Positions 1 through 10,565 of a stretch of DNA of 64,000 nucleotides are shown here, piece after piece. The notes beneath the pieces were generated by a model that did no database searches, was not told the origin of the DNA, and was given only the letters and a program-made list of their open reading frames with translations. Source of the stretch: Mesostigma viride (Eukaryota > Streptophyta > Mesostigmatophyceae > Mesostigmatales > Mesostigmataceae); assembly GCA_009746045.1 (NCBI GenBank), contig RPFO01000359.1, forward strand, positions 64,501-128,500, in the 5' to 3' direction. Within the stretch, counting starts at the first letter, position 1. The number at the start of each line of letters is the position of its first letter. Position numbers and translations under genes: made by a program.

Positions 1-387
1 CATGCGCATGCAACCGGCTGCGACCTGTGCGTTGCCGTCTAACATGCGCCATCTCGTCCCGACAGCTCCTCATTTCATCGTTAGAGACTGCTACTACAAT
101 TTCTGTTGCTCAGTACCCATATGAGGCTAGCGAATGAGTCGTGTTTGTTGCTTCTTGAGATGCCCGCCTACATTGTCTTTGCTGTGGTGTTTGGCGTTGG
201 AGATCCTATCGAGTATTATTGTGGGTTGTGCTATCTCGTCTCCGTCGTCTACGCTGTATTATCGCGCATGCAGCCCGCTGCTGCATGCCACGTGCTGGAG
301 AAGCGATGGAGAAGCGATGAGACCTGACCGAGTGCTTTTCTGTCTTGTCGCCCCTCCTGTCTGTCTCTGCTGTGGCTGCACACCCAG
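1..387. other. Intron or upstream sequence of the RCHY1-like gene; no exon recognised
   Basis: No convincing coding exon is visible. The preceding exon, which should encode the middle of the CHY/CTCHY zinc-finger region, is not recognisable here and probably lies before the window. A stretch near 268-305 (CCCGCTGCTGCATGCC then GTGCTGGAGAAGCG) looks like a diverged copy of the exon start at 384-412, so the region just upstream of this acceptor may also hold decayed duplications. Confidence 0.4.
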
Positions 388-3300
388 CCTGTTGCTACGC
401 GCTGGAGATGCGCAACAAGGGCCACCAATGCGTGGAGCGCAGCATGCACCAGAATTGCCCTGTCTGTTTCGAGGTGGGTTCTCTTACTCACTCGTTATGC
501 TTCTTCTCGAGTTGGGTTCTCTGGTTCATTCCAGAATTGCCCTGTCTGTTTCGAGGTGGGTTCTCTTACTCACTCGTTATGCTTCTTCTCGAGTTGGGTT
601 CTCTGGTTCATTCCAGAATTGCCCTGTCTGTTTCGAGGTGGGTTCTCTTACTCACTCGTTATGCTTCTTCTCGAGTTGGGTTCTCTGGTTCATTCCAGAA
701 TTGCCCTGTCTGTTTCGAGGTGGGTTCTCTTACTCACTCGTTATGCTTCTTCTCGAGTTGGGTTCTCTGGTTCATTCCAGAATTGCCCTGTCTGTTTCGA
801 GGTGGGTTCTCTTACTCACTCGTTATGCTTCTTCTCGAGTTGGGTTCTCTGGTTCATTCCAGAATTGCCCTGTCTGTTTCGAGGTGGGTTCTCTTACTCA
901 CTCGTTATGCTTCTTCTCGAGTTGGGTTCTCTGGTTGCACCAGAATTGCCCTGTCTGTTTCGAGGTGGGTTCTCTTACTCACTCGTTATGCTTCTTCTCG
1001 AGTTGGGTTCTCTGGTTCATTTGTAATAGTGCGGCGGCATGCATAAAACCTTCCCTGGCTCCTAATTACGCTTGAGCCGGGTTCTGTTATTTACGTGAAC
1101 CAACTTCACTGCTAGCACCAGATTTTTATGATAATCATGCACCCCAAGTGTTTTGCGGCGGGGCCACATACTTGAAGCAGCATGGCAGGACCAGAAGTAC
1201 CTCACAGCGTTTCGTGGGGCAGTTGGTCCTTACTCCAAGGTGGTCGGGATCCGGGTCGTCTCCCGTCGCTGGAGGTGGGACAGCGGTATCTCACAGGAAC
1301 CACCGAAAACTTTGGCAGGGAACCACCGAAAACTTACAAGTGGGTACAGGACCACCCAGATGTGATAATCTCCCGACGCGATGATCGCGCTTCTGGTGTT
1401 TCCCTTGGGCTGTGTCTGGACTTTGTAGTCCATGGGTCACTTCGCTTGAAGCTTCCTTTAGTATGTGGCATGAGCAATGCATAGTGTATAGGAGTGGTTC
1501 GTAAGGCTTCAAGCCTTCCCACAGGGGTTTTGTGAGCCAACGGCCGTTAGACATTGAAAACCATTATCATGTGCATTTCATACGTTTGATAGGGTGGCAT
1601 GAAGTTAGGATATGTTGTCAAGAAGCTAAGTATGTGGTTGGCCCTTTTTTCTGCCCAGAAAGGGCCTCCAAAAAATCAAGCTGGGTAAAAAACATGTGCA
1701 TGATGTGACATGTACAATGCGTAGTGTATATAGGGCTGGCTCGTAAGGCCTCAAAGGACGCGGCCGCATCTCTAATAATCGTGCTCCCGGGTTCCTATCG
1801 CTATTCGGTTCAGTATTTCAAAGTCTTTGTGATAAGGCAAAGGTAGCGTATAGCGTACGTACACAGTAAACTTTACTGGTCAAAGTTTAGGATACTTTTG
1901 GCGGCTGTGTCGTCTGCCTCTAGTCGCAGAGTTCTGCCTCGATAGTCGCAGAGGACAGAACCATGCCAGGCTTGCGCACAAAGATTTGCGTCACAGCCGA
2001 TCCCGCATGGCAGTCCCTAATAGCTTGGCCGACTATCTTACATGCAACCTTTCAGGGTGTCATAATGTATGGTGGGTTTTACTGTATCTGTGCTCAGCCA
2101 GCAGTTGTGATAGCAGATTTGTCATGGGACCGAGGGGAGACCGCCTATTCTCTGTTTAGGGTTTAGGGTTTAGGGTTTAGGGTTTGTGATAGCAGATTTG
2201 TCATGGGACCGAGGGGAGACCGCCTATTCTCTGTTTAGGGTTTAGGGTTTAGGGTTTAGGGTTTGTGATAGCAGATTTGTCATGGGACCGAGGGGAGACC
2301 GCCTATTCTCTGCGGCAAACGTAGTACTAGCGTCCACTTCTGCACTAGGCTATATAGGGAATAAACGTCTTTTGACTGATTTCGAGGAGGTATTTTGCAC
2401 GGTACTTTGGAGAGGTTAGTTGTTGCCCTAAGGCCACAATCTAATTGAAGGCTACAACAGGAAGCTGTTGAGCTGGCCACAACAAGGGTGGAGCGTGAGC
2501 TGAGGATTTGAGACCTAGAGTCGGCAGCTCCTGCAGCACTACACCACGCCACGGGGCCATGGGATAAGAAACCCAATGCCGACCACCTTCCGGAGTACCT
2601 TTCGAGCCGGTTTATAGATGGTTTAGCGAAGGAAGCGTAAATGGGTGGCTACGGCTGAAGACGAGCCGCCCAAGCTGGTCGACGAGGAGTGGGGTAGGAT
2701 GGTACCATCATTCAAAGGAGTCACCGCTCGGCGAGGCGGCGTAGGATCCAGCTGTGATGCCATCCTTGCAGTTGGTAGCGGCGGCCTCACCCATACATGA
2801 TAAGGATACTTTGTCGGAGATAGATGAGCTATTTGCAAGACTGTGTGTTTTTAGGCCCTTGTTTCATGGAGAGAACCCAGTGGGTATTCCTTGTGTTTTT
2901 GCCGAGCTAACATCCCTGTTCTACGCGCAAGCGCTTTAGAGACTGCGTTCTGGGAGCATTGAACGAGGATTCATCGTGGGAAAAGTTCCTAGAAAGGCTT
3001 AGGAGCCTTTTGTCGTTGGATAGGCCTGATGTCAGTTTTGTTTACCAACATCGTTATGTTGCATGGAGCGTGCAAGGGACAAGGGAGCGGCTGTGCTAGT
3101 GTCGCAGAGTTTGTGGCGAGGGAGCGGCTGTGCTAGTGTCGCAGAGTTTGTGGCGAGGGAGCGGCTGTGCTGGTGTCGCAGAGTTTGTGGCGAGGGAGCG
3201 GCTGTGCTAGTGTCGCAGAGTTTGTGGCGAGGGAGCGGCTGTGCTGGTGTCGCAGAGTTTGTGGCGAGGGAGCGGCTGTGCTAGTGTCGCAGAGTTTGTG

Positions 3301-6300
3301 GCGAGGGAGCGGCTGTGCTAGTGTCGCAGAGTTTGTGGCGAGGGAGCGGCTGTGCTAGTGTCGCAGAGTTTGTGGCGAGGGAGCGGCTGTGCTAGTGTCG
3401 CAGAGTTTGTGGCGAGGGAGCGGCTGTGCTAGTGTCGCAGAGTTTGTGGCGAGGGAGCGGCTGTGCTAGTGTCGCAGAGTTTGTGGCGAGGGAGCGGCTG
3501 TGCTAGTGTCGCAGAGTTTGTGGCGAGGGAGCGGCTGTGCTGGTGTCGCAGAGTTTGTGGCGAGGGAGCGGCTGTGCTGGTGTCGCAGAGTTTGTGGCGA
3601 GGGAGCGGCTGTGCTAGTGTCGCAGAGTTTGTGGCGAGGGAGCGGCTGTGCTAGTGTCGCAGAGTTTGTGGCGAGGGAGCGGCTGTGCTAGTGTCGCAGA
3701 GTTTGTGGCGAGGGAGCGGCTGTGCTGGTGTCGCAGAGTTTGTGGCGAGGGAGCGGCTGTGCTGGTGTCGCAGAGTTTGTGGCGAGGGAGCGGCTGTGCT
3801 GGTGTCGCAGAGTTTGTGGCGAGGGAGCGGCTGTGCTAGTGTCGCAGAGTTTGTGGCGAGGGAGCGGCTGTGCTGGTGTCGCAGAGTTTGTGGCGAGGGA
3901 GCGGCTGTGCTGGTGTCGCAGAGTTTGTGGCGAGGGAGCGGCTGTGCTGGTGTCGCAGAGTTTGTGGCGAGGGAGCATGGTCTTAACATAGCGGACCGTA
4001 TAGCAGTAATGCACCGGACCAATTCCATTGGTGTAGATGAGAACCTTAAAAAACAAGTGTGTGGCGGCACGCCTAGAGGACCTTGTGGCCCAGGCCATGG
4101 AATTGACTTAGCGTGTTTGCCGCAACAACATATGTTGTGGTTCTAACCCTAGCTGTAACATCACTGGCCGCATGAAGTACCCTTTCATCCTTTGCGGTGG
4201 GGGACGCGTATGTTGCCACCTTGAAACCTATCATGCGTTGCGTAAACTCTGCCAAGCTACCTTTTTCTCCTCATCTCGCCACCTGCTGATAGAGAGTGGC
4301 GGCCATAGCCAAGGTGCCATCCCTGGTGGGACTGGCTTGTGATTGGTCAAATATTTTCTTGTGTAATGATTTGTCATTCTTTTCTCTGCAAGTCCATACC
4401 CCTTGCACCGGCTGTGTGGTGTATTGACTTGGTATCACATCCCCCCCAACCATCCGTCTTCCCCCAACCCCCCCAACCATTCGTCTTCCGCCATCCCCCC
4501 CAACCATCCGTCCTCCACCATCCCCCCCAACCATCCGTCTTCCGCCATCCCCCCCAACCATCCGTCCTCCACCATCCCCCCCAACCATCCGTCTTCCGCC
4601 ATCCCCCCCAACCATCCGTCTTCCGCCATCCCCCCCAACCATCCGTCCTCCGCCATCCCCCCCAACCATCAGTCTTCCGCCATCCCCCCAACCATCCGTC
4701 TTCCGCCATCCCCCCAACCATTCGTCTTCCGCCATCCCCCCCAACCATCCGTCCTCCGCCATCCCCCCAACCATCCGTCTTCCGCCATCCCCCCCAACCA
4801 TCCGTCCTCCGCCATCCCCCCAACCATCCGTCTTCCGCCATCCCCCCCAACCATCCGTCCTCCGCCATCCCCCCAACCATTCGTCTTCCGCCATCCCCCC
4901 AACCATCCGTCCTCCGCCATCCCCCCCAACCATCCGTCTTCCGCCATCCCCCCCAACCATCAGTCTTCCGCCATCCCCCCCAACCATCCGTCTTCCGCCA
5001 TCCCCCCCAACCATCCGTCCTCCGCCATCCCCCCAACCATCCGTCTTCCGCCATCCCCCCCAACCATCCGTCTTCCGCCATCCCCCCAACCATCCGTCCT
5101 CCGCCATCCCCCCAACCATCAGTCTTCCGCCATCCCCCCCAACCATCCGTCTTCCGCCATCCCCCCCAACCATCCGTCCTCCGCCATCCCCCCAACCATC
5201 CGTCTTCCGCCATCCCCCCCAACCATCCGTCCTCCGCCATCCCCCCCAACCATCAGTCTTCCGCCATCCCCCCAACCATCCGTCTTCCGCCATCCCCCCA
5301 ACCATCCGTCCTCCGCCATCCCCCCCAACCATCAGTCTTCCGCCATCCCCCCCAACCATTCGTCTTCCGCCATCCCCCCCAACCATCCGTCTTCCGCCAT
5401 CCCCCCCAACCATCAGTCTTCCGCCATCCCCCCAACCAACCGTCTTCCGCCATCCCCCCAACCATCCGTCCTCCGCCATCCCCCCCAACCATCCGTCTTC
5501 CGCCATCCCCCCCAACCATCCGTCCTCCACCATCCCCCCAACCATCCGTCTTCCGCCATCCCCCCCAACCATTCGTCTTCCGCCATCCCCCCCAACCATC
5601 CGTCTTCCGCCATCCCCCCAACCATTCGTCTTCCGCCATCCCCCCAACCATCCATCTTCCGCCATCCCCCCAACCATCCGTCTTCCCCCATCCCCCCAAC
5701 CATCCGTCTTCCGCCATCCCCCCCAACCATCCGTCCTCCGCCAACCCCCCAACCATCCGTCTTCCCCCAACCCCCCAACCATCCGTCCTCCGCCATCCCC
5801 CCCAACCATCCGTCTTCCCCCCACCAATCACTATTGGAATCCCCTGATGATGCCGACACCTCTGCGCTTCTTTTGGGCCATTGTCTGCCTATTCCTGCCC
5901 CCCCCCTTGTGCGCGCAGTTCCTGTTTGAGTCGCGCCAGAAGACCAACGTGATGGGCTGCGGCCACACGATCCACGAGGCCTGCAAGGAGGAGCTGCACA
6001 AGAGCGGCATGTGAGTGGGCGCATCTATTTCAAGCGTGGCATGGGAGTGGTCGTAGTGTTGTTAGGATTTTCTAGACTAGATAGCTTAGAGTTAGCGTAG
6101 TTCGATTACGCGGCTTCGCCCACCTCCACCCATCCAGCAAGGAATATGTGCTACATGATCTCCCAAAGGAGTCATGTTATAATTTAATTAAATTTTTATG
6201 GGAGTGGGCCATTAGATCTTGTACAATAGCGGCATGTGACTTGTCATGGCTTCCCTGCACAACAGTGGCATGGGAGTGGGCAACAAGATCCAAGACAATA

Positions 6301-9300
6301 GCAGCCCTGGCATAATGCCCTCCCCAGCTGTTCTGTTCCTGCGCCCTCCACAACTTTTCTGTTCCGGTGCCCTCCTGTCCCCATTGTCACCCCCTGTTGC
6401 TCACTTCCCCCCCTCTCCTTCTTGATGCGCATTTGTTGCGTCGGCAGCTCAATGCTCTGCTAGCTGCCTAGGGTCCTGTAGGCGCCACAAGGGGCGCTCG
6501 CATGTAGTAGCTTGATGCGGGCACACCTACATGCTGGTTTGATGCTGGTACACACAAGAGTAGCTTGTCGACTGTCGACTGTTCTTGTTCTTGTTCGACA
6601 TCTATGTCTAATCTCTCATCCGAGCCCACTAGTCCTGGTGATGGTGTAAAGGTGGCAGTGACACTAATGGCGTGCCGGCTGTGCATGCTCGGAGGTTCCC
6701 TTGTGTCCGTGCCCACCGCCATGCAAACATGAACGTGCCCACCGCCATGCAACCATGAACGTGCCCACCGCCATGCAAACATGAACGTGCCCACCGCCAT
6801 GCAACCATGAACGTGCCCACCGCCATGCAACCATGACCGTGCCCACCGCCATGCAAACTTGAACGTGCCCACCGCCATGCAACCATGACCGTGCCCACCG
6901 CCATGCAACCATGACCGTGCCCACTGTCATGCCACCACCGCCGTGCCCACCGTGGTGCCACCGCCATGCCACGGGTCCCGCAGCTACCAGTGCCCTATCT
7001 GTTCCAAGTCCATCTACGACATGCGCGCGTACTGGCGCAAGCTGGACGAGGAGGTGAGCGATCACTGTAGATCACTGTAGATCACTGTAGATCACTGTAG
7101 ATCACTGTAGGTAGAGGATACAGCAGGATCCAACCGGCAAAAAAGGTCATTATAAGTATAGTAGCGACCTCTAGGCCTCATAACGTGTAACTGCAGCGAG
7201 ACACCAAGGTTTATTCTTATGATGCCAGCTCCTGGTCACTGTAGCGGGGCGTTTGCTCACCAAAGGTCACTGTAGTAGGGCAGGGTCACTATGGCGAGGC
7301 ATGCGCTTGCCACGGCTCACTGTGGCATGGGGTTGCTTGCAACATGCCACTTCGCTGTATAAGCCAAGGGAAACCTAAAACAAGCCCACAAACCGTCGTG
7401 GAACGGGTCCATGAGAAGCACCGTTGTAAAATAGTCATCCTGTCAGAAGCGGGCGGGGCCTTGTGTGGGAGATGCCTGTCGTTTGGTATCAGTGTATGCT
7501 GCGTGCACAGGTCTCGTGCGACTTTTTTAGCAGCTAACAGCTATCAGCTATCAGCTATCAGAGTGCACAATCTGCTAGGCGACACCCTGTAGACTGGGGA
7601 GCTTGCTACCCTTGCAGTAGGGAGAGTGCGCTATCCTCGCAGTTGGGGGCGCCGCCTTTCCGCAGATGCCGTGTACACTGTGTTGTGCCGTTGGGCTGTT
7701 GGGCTGTTGGCCTCTGCGTCGTGCACGTGGGCTTTGTGTCGTGCACGCGGGCGCTGCGTTGTGCACTTGGGCGCTGCATTGTGCACTTGGGCTCCCCTCC
7801 CAAAGGTTCAGATGCCCGGCTTGACTCTCCGTGGTGATAAGGCGCGCCCCATCGGGGCAAGGCCACCTGCGGCGCTGGCCAAGCGTGGGCTGCTTTACTT
7901 CTTTCTCATCGCGTGTATCGCAGATAATCCGATGCCCATGCCGCCGAGGTAGTGCAGCTTCTGGCACGGTCGCGGAAGCAGTGTTGGATCGTAGCAAAGC
8001 CCCAGAAGCAAAATCATTTCTGGATCGCCCACAAGTCGATGGGGATGATCGGGTCACATCATCGCCGTGGTCACTGCATCGTCCAGACGGCGGACGACCC
8101 TCGTATCGGGGATGTAGGAGCATCCACTGTGGCCTACTTTTTTTTCATCTTCTCAAACATCTCGCCCCCGCGTTCGCTCCCCTTTGTTGTCCCCCTGTTT
8201 CCTTGCGGCTCCGCCACATCCTCTGCCACATCCTCTGCCACGTCCTCTGCCACGTCCTCTGCCACGTCCTCTGCCACGTCCTCTCCCACGTCCTCTCCCA
8301 CGTCCTCTGCCACGTCCTCTGCCACGTCCTCTGCCACGTCCTCTGCCACGTCCTCTGCCACGTCCTCTGCCACGTCCTCTGCCACGTCCTCTGCCACGTC
8401 CTCTGCCACATCCTCTGCCACGTCCTCTGCCACGTCCTCTGCCACGTCCTCTGCCACGTCCTCTGCCACGTCCTCTGCCACGTCCTCTGCCACGTCCTCT
8501 GCCACGTCCTCTGCCACATCCTCTGCCACGTCCTCTGCCACGTCCTCTGCCATATCCTTGGGTGCTCATGTCCAGGTGGCGGCCACGCTCATGCCCGAGG
8601 AGTACCGCAACACGATGGTGCGTGGCGGCGGCGCTGTTCTATTTATGTACTACCTGGGTGATATACTACCTGGGATACTGGGTTATGTGCTTCCTGGTAT
8701 GCTTCCTAGTATGCTTCCTGGTATGCTTCCTAGTATGCTTCCTGGTATGCTTCCTGGTATGCTTCCTGGTATGCTTCCTGGTATGCTTCCTGGTATGCTT
8801 CCTGGTATGCTTCCTGGTATGCTTCCTGGTATGCTTCCTAGTATGCTTCCTGGTATGCTTCCTGGTATGCTTCCTGGTATGCTTCCTGGTATGCTTCCTG
8901 GTATGCTTCCTGGTATTCTTCCTGGTATGCTTCCTAGTATGCTTCCCGGTATGCTTCCTGGTATGCTTCCTGGTATGCTTCCTGGTATGCTACCTAGTAT
9001 GCTACCTAGTATGCTACCTACCGCTTTGTATGGAGCATGGGTAGCTTTGTAGTGCTCATATACATAGCACGGTGGTGCGTGGTGGCGGTTCCATGTAATC
9101 ATATATGCTCTTATATCATATATGCTCTTGATATATGATCTGTATGGTATTGCCTGAACATATAACCTTGACATACTCTAGTTGTAGATAGCCTAGCATG
9201 TAGATAGCCTGGCATATGCGTGGCCTAGCGTGTAGATAGCCAGATCGTTTTCAGAAGATATAGATAACCTAAGCTTAGCGTATAGATAGCCTGTTTTTGA

Positions 9301-10565
9301 GCAAGGCGGCACCGAATGCGCCGCCATGCATTACGCGCAGGGCGGTTCCAAATATAAAAATATCATCAATAGATAACTATACTCACCACCCTACGGCGAT
9401 CGCCCTCTCCGTCAAGCAGACCGTGATGAGCCATGTGCATGCCCTGATAATGGCACGACCCAATCAAAAGGCTGCCTGTATCCACCTCAGGGGATCCCAC
9501 AGTAGACTGGCCATGTCTCTTTATAGCGCCACCCATCCAAGTGAGGGCGCACCCCTCTCCGACTGGCTGCATTCTGCTCTCGCAGCCCGGTCTAGTTATA
9601 TGTCCCTTGGAAGAGTATGCTAGAGGGGTGGGGTGGGGTGGCGTGTGTGGTGGCGAATGAAAGAAACCGGGCGGGCTAGTTTGCTTGCTCACGGAATTCG
9701 AATGTCTGCTCATGGGGTGGACCCACAGGCGTTTGCAGTACTTCATGTTGTTGTCTTTTGCGCGCCGCCCCGTTTATCATGCATCCTGCACCATTTTCCG
9801 ACACTAGTGTCCATGAGACAACCAGCGCGGTTGTAGAGGGGCAATAGTCCAAGGAAGTCGTACATCCACGTATGGGCGGGGGTATCGGTTGCGATGCTGC
9901 CCGTTGCAGCACTCAAAATCATGTGGACGGGTTGTGGATCACAAAGGACAGCCCGATGTGAAAACCGTCAACCTAATAAACATGTATGCTCCATTCCCCC
10001 TCCCTTCCCCCACCCCCACCCCCACCCCCCGCACACACACACGCACACAAACTGAACCATGTTTGGGTGCGATCCTGCCGTCGTGCTACCGACCATACCA
10101 TTTCAAATGACTGGCCCTGCCGCCTCCCCACCACCACCATTCCCATTGGTTGACTGGCCCTGCCTTCCCCTGTCAATTCTCGTCAGTCTACGAGCTGTCG
10201 TCCCCGCCAAGGTAGACGTCTTCATGCTGTCAGACTGCAGGGTGTTGTGGCCATGATTCCCAGCTGGGGGGGTTCCCCCTGATTGACTGGCCCGTCGCTA
10301 CCCCACCCACCATCCCCATTGGTTGACCTGCCCGTGCTGACCCCGCGATCCCTTTGACCTACCGCCCCCGCCCTACCCCACCGCATACGACCCTCCTCGC
10401 CTCCAGGTGGACGTCCTCTGCAATGACTGCAGCACCAAGAGCCGCGTGCTCTTCCACGTGATCGGCCACAAGTGCTCCAACGTCGCGTGCGGGGGCTACA
10501 ATACCGTGCGCATCAAGGCCGCATCTCCGCCGCTGCAGGAGCCTGCCGCCTGCGCAGGCAACTAG
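388..10565 (+). CDS. RCHY1: RCHY1/CHYR-type RING E3 ubiquitin ligase, 3' part (five exons, 148 aa visible)
   Basis: Exons: 388-473, 5919-6010, 6984-7053, 8576-8617, 10407-10565 (TAG at 10563). Exon phases agree throughout. The product is the C-terminal part of a RING E3 ligase of the RCHY1 (PIRH2)/plant CHYR family, which transfers ubiquitin to substrates. Exon 1 has the end of the CTCHY finger (CCYALEM...HQCVERSMHQN) and the first RING pair CPVC. Exon 2 has CGHTIHEAC, exon 3 has YQCPIC and YWRKLDEE, exon 4 has the conserved MPEEY, and exon 5 has the zinc ribbon (LCNDC ... HKC ... YNT). The RING is therefore split over three exons. The final zinc pair is C-x4-C (CSNVAC), where relatives I recall have C-x2-C. 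The N-terminal CHY finger is outside the window. Introns are 5445, 973, 1522 and 1789 bp and are mostly tandem repeats. Donors are GTGGGT, GTGAGT, GTGAGC and GTGCGT. Family assignment is firm; exon edges are by eye. Confidence 0.85.
451..1021 (+). repeat. 82-bp tandem array, 7 copies, each carrying exon 3' end and 5' splice site
   Basis: Units start at 451, 533, 615, 697, 779, 861 and 942 (period 82, once 81). The first 23 bases of each unit are the last coding bases of the exon ending at 473 (AGAATTGCCCTG ... TTCGAG), followed by the donor GTGGGT. Each unit has an older internal half-repeat in which TCGAGGTGGGTTCTCT is matched by TCGAGTTGGGTTCTCT, with the donor G mutated to T. Copies are nearly identical, so the array is young. 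Confidence 0.95.
1022..2106. other. Intron sequence without recognised gene
   Basis: This is interior of the first RCHY1 intron. Two diverged copies of a stretch of about 50 bp occur near 1470-1510 and 1705-1755 (TAGTGTATA...GGCTCGTAAGGC type). No coding or RNA feature was recognised. Confidence 0.5.
2107..2312 (+). repeat. 79-bp repeat (2.6 copies) carrying interstitial telomere tracts
   Basis: The 79-bp unit begins GTGATAGCAGATTTGTC. The first two units end in four perfect TTTAGGG copies plus TTT, at 2155-2185 and 2234-2264; the third stops before the telomeric part. Both tracts have exactly the same length, so they were copied with the unit rather than extended independently by telomerase. 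Confidence 0.93.
2313..3079. other. Intron sequence without recognised gene
   Basis: Unique sequence between two tandem arrays inside the first RCHY1 intron. Only short open frames are present, with no recognisable protein. Confidence 0.5.
3080..3976 (+). repeat. 37-bp tandem array, about 24 copies
   Basis: Unit GGCGAGGGAGCGGCTGTGCT followed by RGTGTCGCAGAGTTTGT. The only common difference between copies is A or G after TGCT. The period is not a multiple of 3, so open frames appear in all phases; these are artefacts of the repeat. Confidence 0.95.
3977..4436. other. Intron spacer between the 37-bp and 27-bp arrays
   Basis: Unique sequence inside the first RCHY1 intron; nothing recognised. 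Confidence 0.5.
4437..5823 (+). repeat. 26/27-bp C-rich minisatellite, about 52 copies
   Basis: Unit CCCCCCCAACCATCCGTCTT followed by CCGCCAT. Copies alternate between seven and six C, giving 27- or 26-bp units, with recurrent variants CCTCCG, CATCAG and CATTCG. The array ends about 95 bp before the acceptor of the exon at 5919. The C-run strand is the sense strand of the host gene, so the G-run strand is the transcription template. Confidence 0.95.
6033..6281 (+). repeat. Decayed copies of the exon end and donor at 5994-6020
   Basis: The exon end plus donor (CTGCACAAGAGCGGCAT then GTGAGTGGGC) recurs in the intron at 6219-6240 (GT kept), at 6255-6281 (donor changed to GGGAGT) and in part at 6031-6051. 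The best copy differs at about 3 of 27 positions. Confidence 0.75.
6053..6203 (-). repeat. Dispersed repeat of about 150 bp (copy 1), inside the RCHY1 intron
   Basis: Reverse complement of 34105-34255. Shared landmarks are AGGATTTTCTAGACTAGATAG, CGATTACGCGG, ATGTGCTACATGATCTCCC and TATAATTTAATTAAATTT. Shorter copies lie near 37035-37092 and 49382-49432. It could be a MITE, SINE or retrotransposon tail; no terminal repeats were established. Confidence 0.7.
6707..6962 (+). repeat. 26-bp tandem array, about 10 copies
   Basis: Unit ACCGCCATGCAACCATGAAC followed by GTGCCC. It lies directly upstream of the acceptor at 6983. Confidence 0.9.
7061..7110 (+). repeat. 10-bp tandem repeat (ATCACTGTAG)5 next to a splice donor
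   Basis: Five perfect copies begin seven bases after the donor at 7054. The motif TCACTGTAG recurs loosely at 7235-7275, suggesting older copies. Confidence 0.95.
7120..8212. other. Intron sequence without recognised gene
   Basis: Interior of the third visible RCHY1 intron. It contains a short GTGCACTTGGGCGCTG-type repeat near 7715-7790 and no recognisable coding region. Confidence 0.5.
8213..8553 (+). repeat. 12-bp array (CTCTGCCACGTC)n, about 28 copies
   Basis: Near-perfect 12-bp units end about 22 bp before the acceptor at 8575. A few copies read CACATC or CTCCCACGTC. The unit length is a multiple of 3, so long open frames arise on both strands and are not genes. Confidence 0.95.
8691..9024 (+). 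repeat. 12-bp array (GGTATGCTTCCT)n, about 28 copies
   Basis: It starts 73 bp after the donor at 8618. Every unit contains CTGGTATGC, a weak match to a 5' splice site. A copy of the exon end and donor follows the array at 9067-9092. Confidence 0.95.
9067..9092 (+). repeat. Second copy of exon end and donor of the RCHY1 exon at 8576-8617
   Basis: GCACGGTGGTGCGTGGTGGCG resembles 8610-8631 (CACGATG then GTGCGTGGCGGCG) with two substitutions and a 5-bp gap. The two copies bracket the 12-bp array. Confidence 0.7.
9093..10406. other. Rest of the last RCHY1 intron; no gene recognised
   Basis: An AT-richer stretch (9095-9300) with TATATGCTC and TAGATAGCCT repeats is followed by GC-rich sequence. 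CCCCCACCCCCACCCCCACC lies at 10009-10028. No exon was recognised. Confidence 0.5.

Noticed and set aside
1148-1484. Small open frames with overlapping alternatives
   Set aside because: They lie inside the RCHY1 intron, overlap on both strands and match nothing I recognise.
2155-2264. Chromosome end
   Set aside because: Only two short TTTAGGG tracts embedded in unique intron sequence with genes on both sides; interstitial, not terminal.
4271-5929. Pro/Ser/Ile-rich and Gly/Trp-rich open frames of about 500 codons
   Set aside because: Minisatellite artefacts within the first RCHY1 intron.
8134-8569. VAED and RGRG repeat frames on the minus strand
   Set aside because: Translations of a 12-bp array lying directly before an RCHY1 acceptor.
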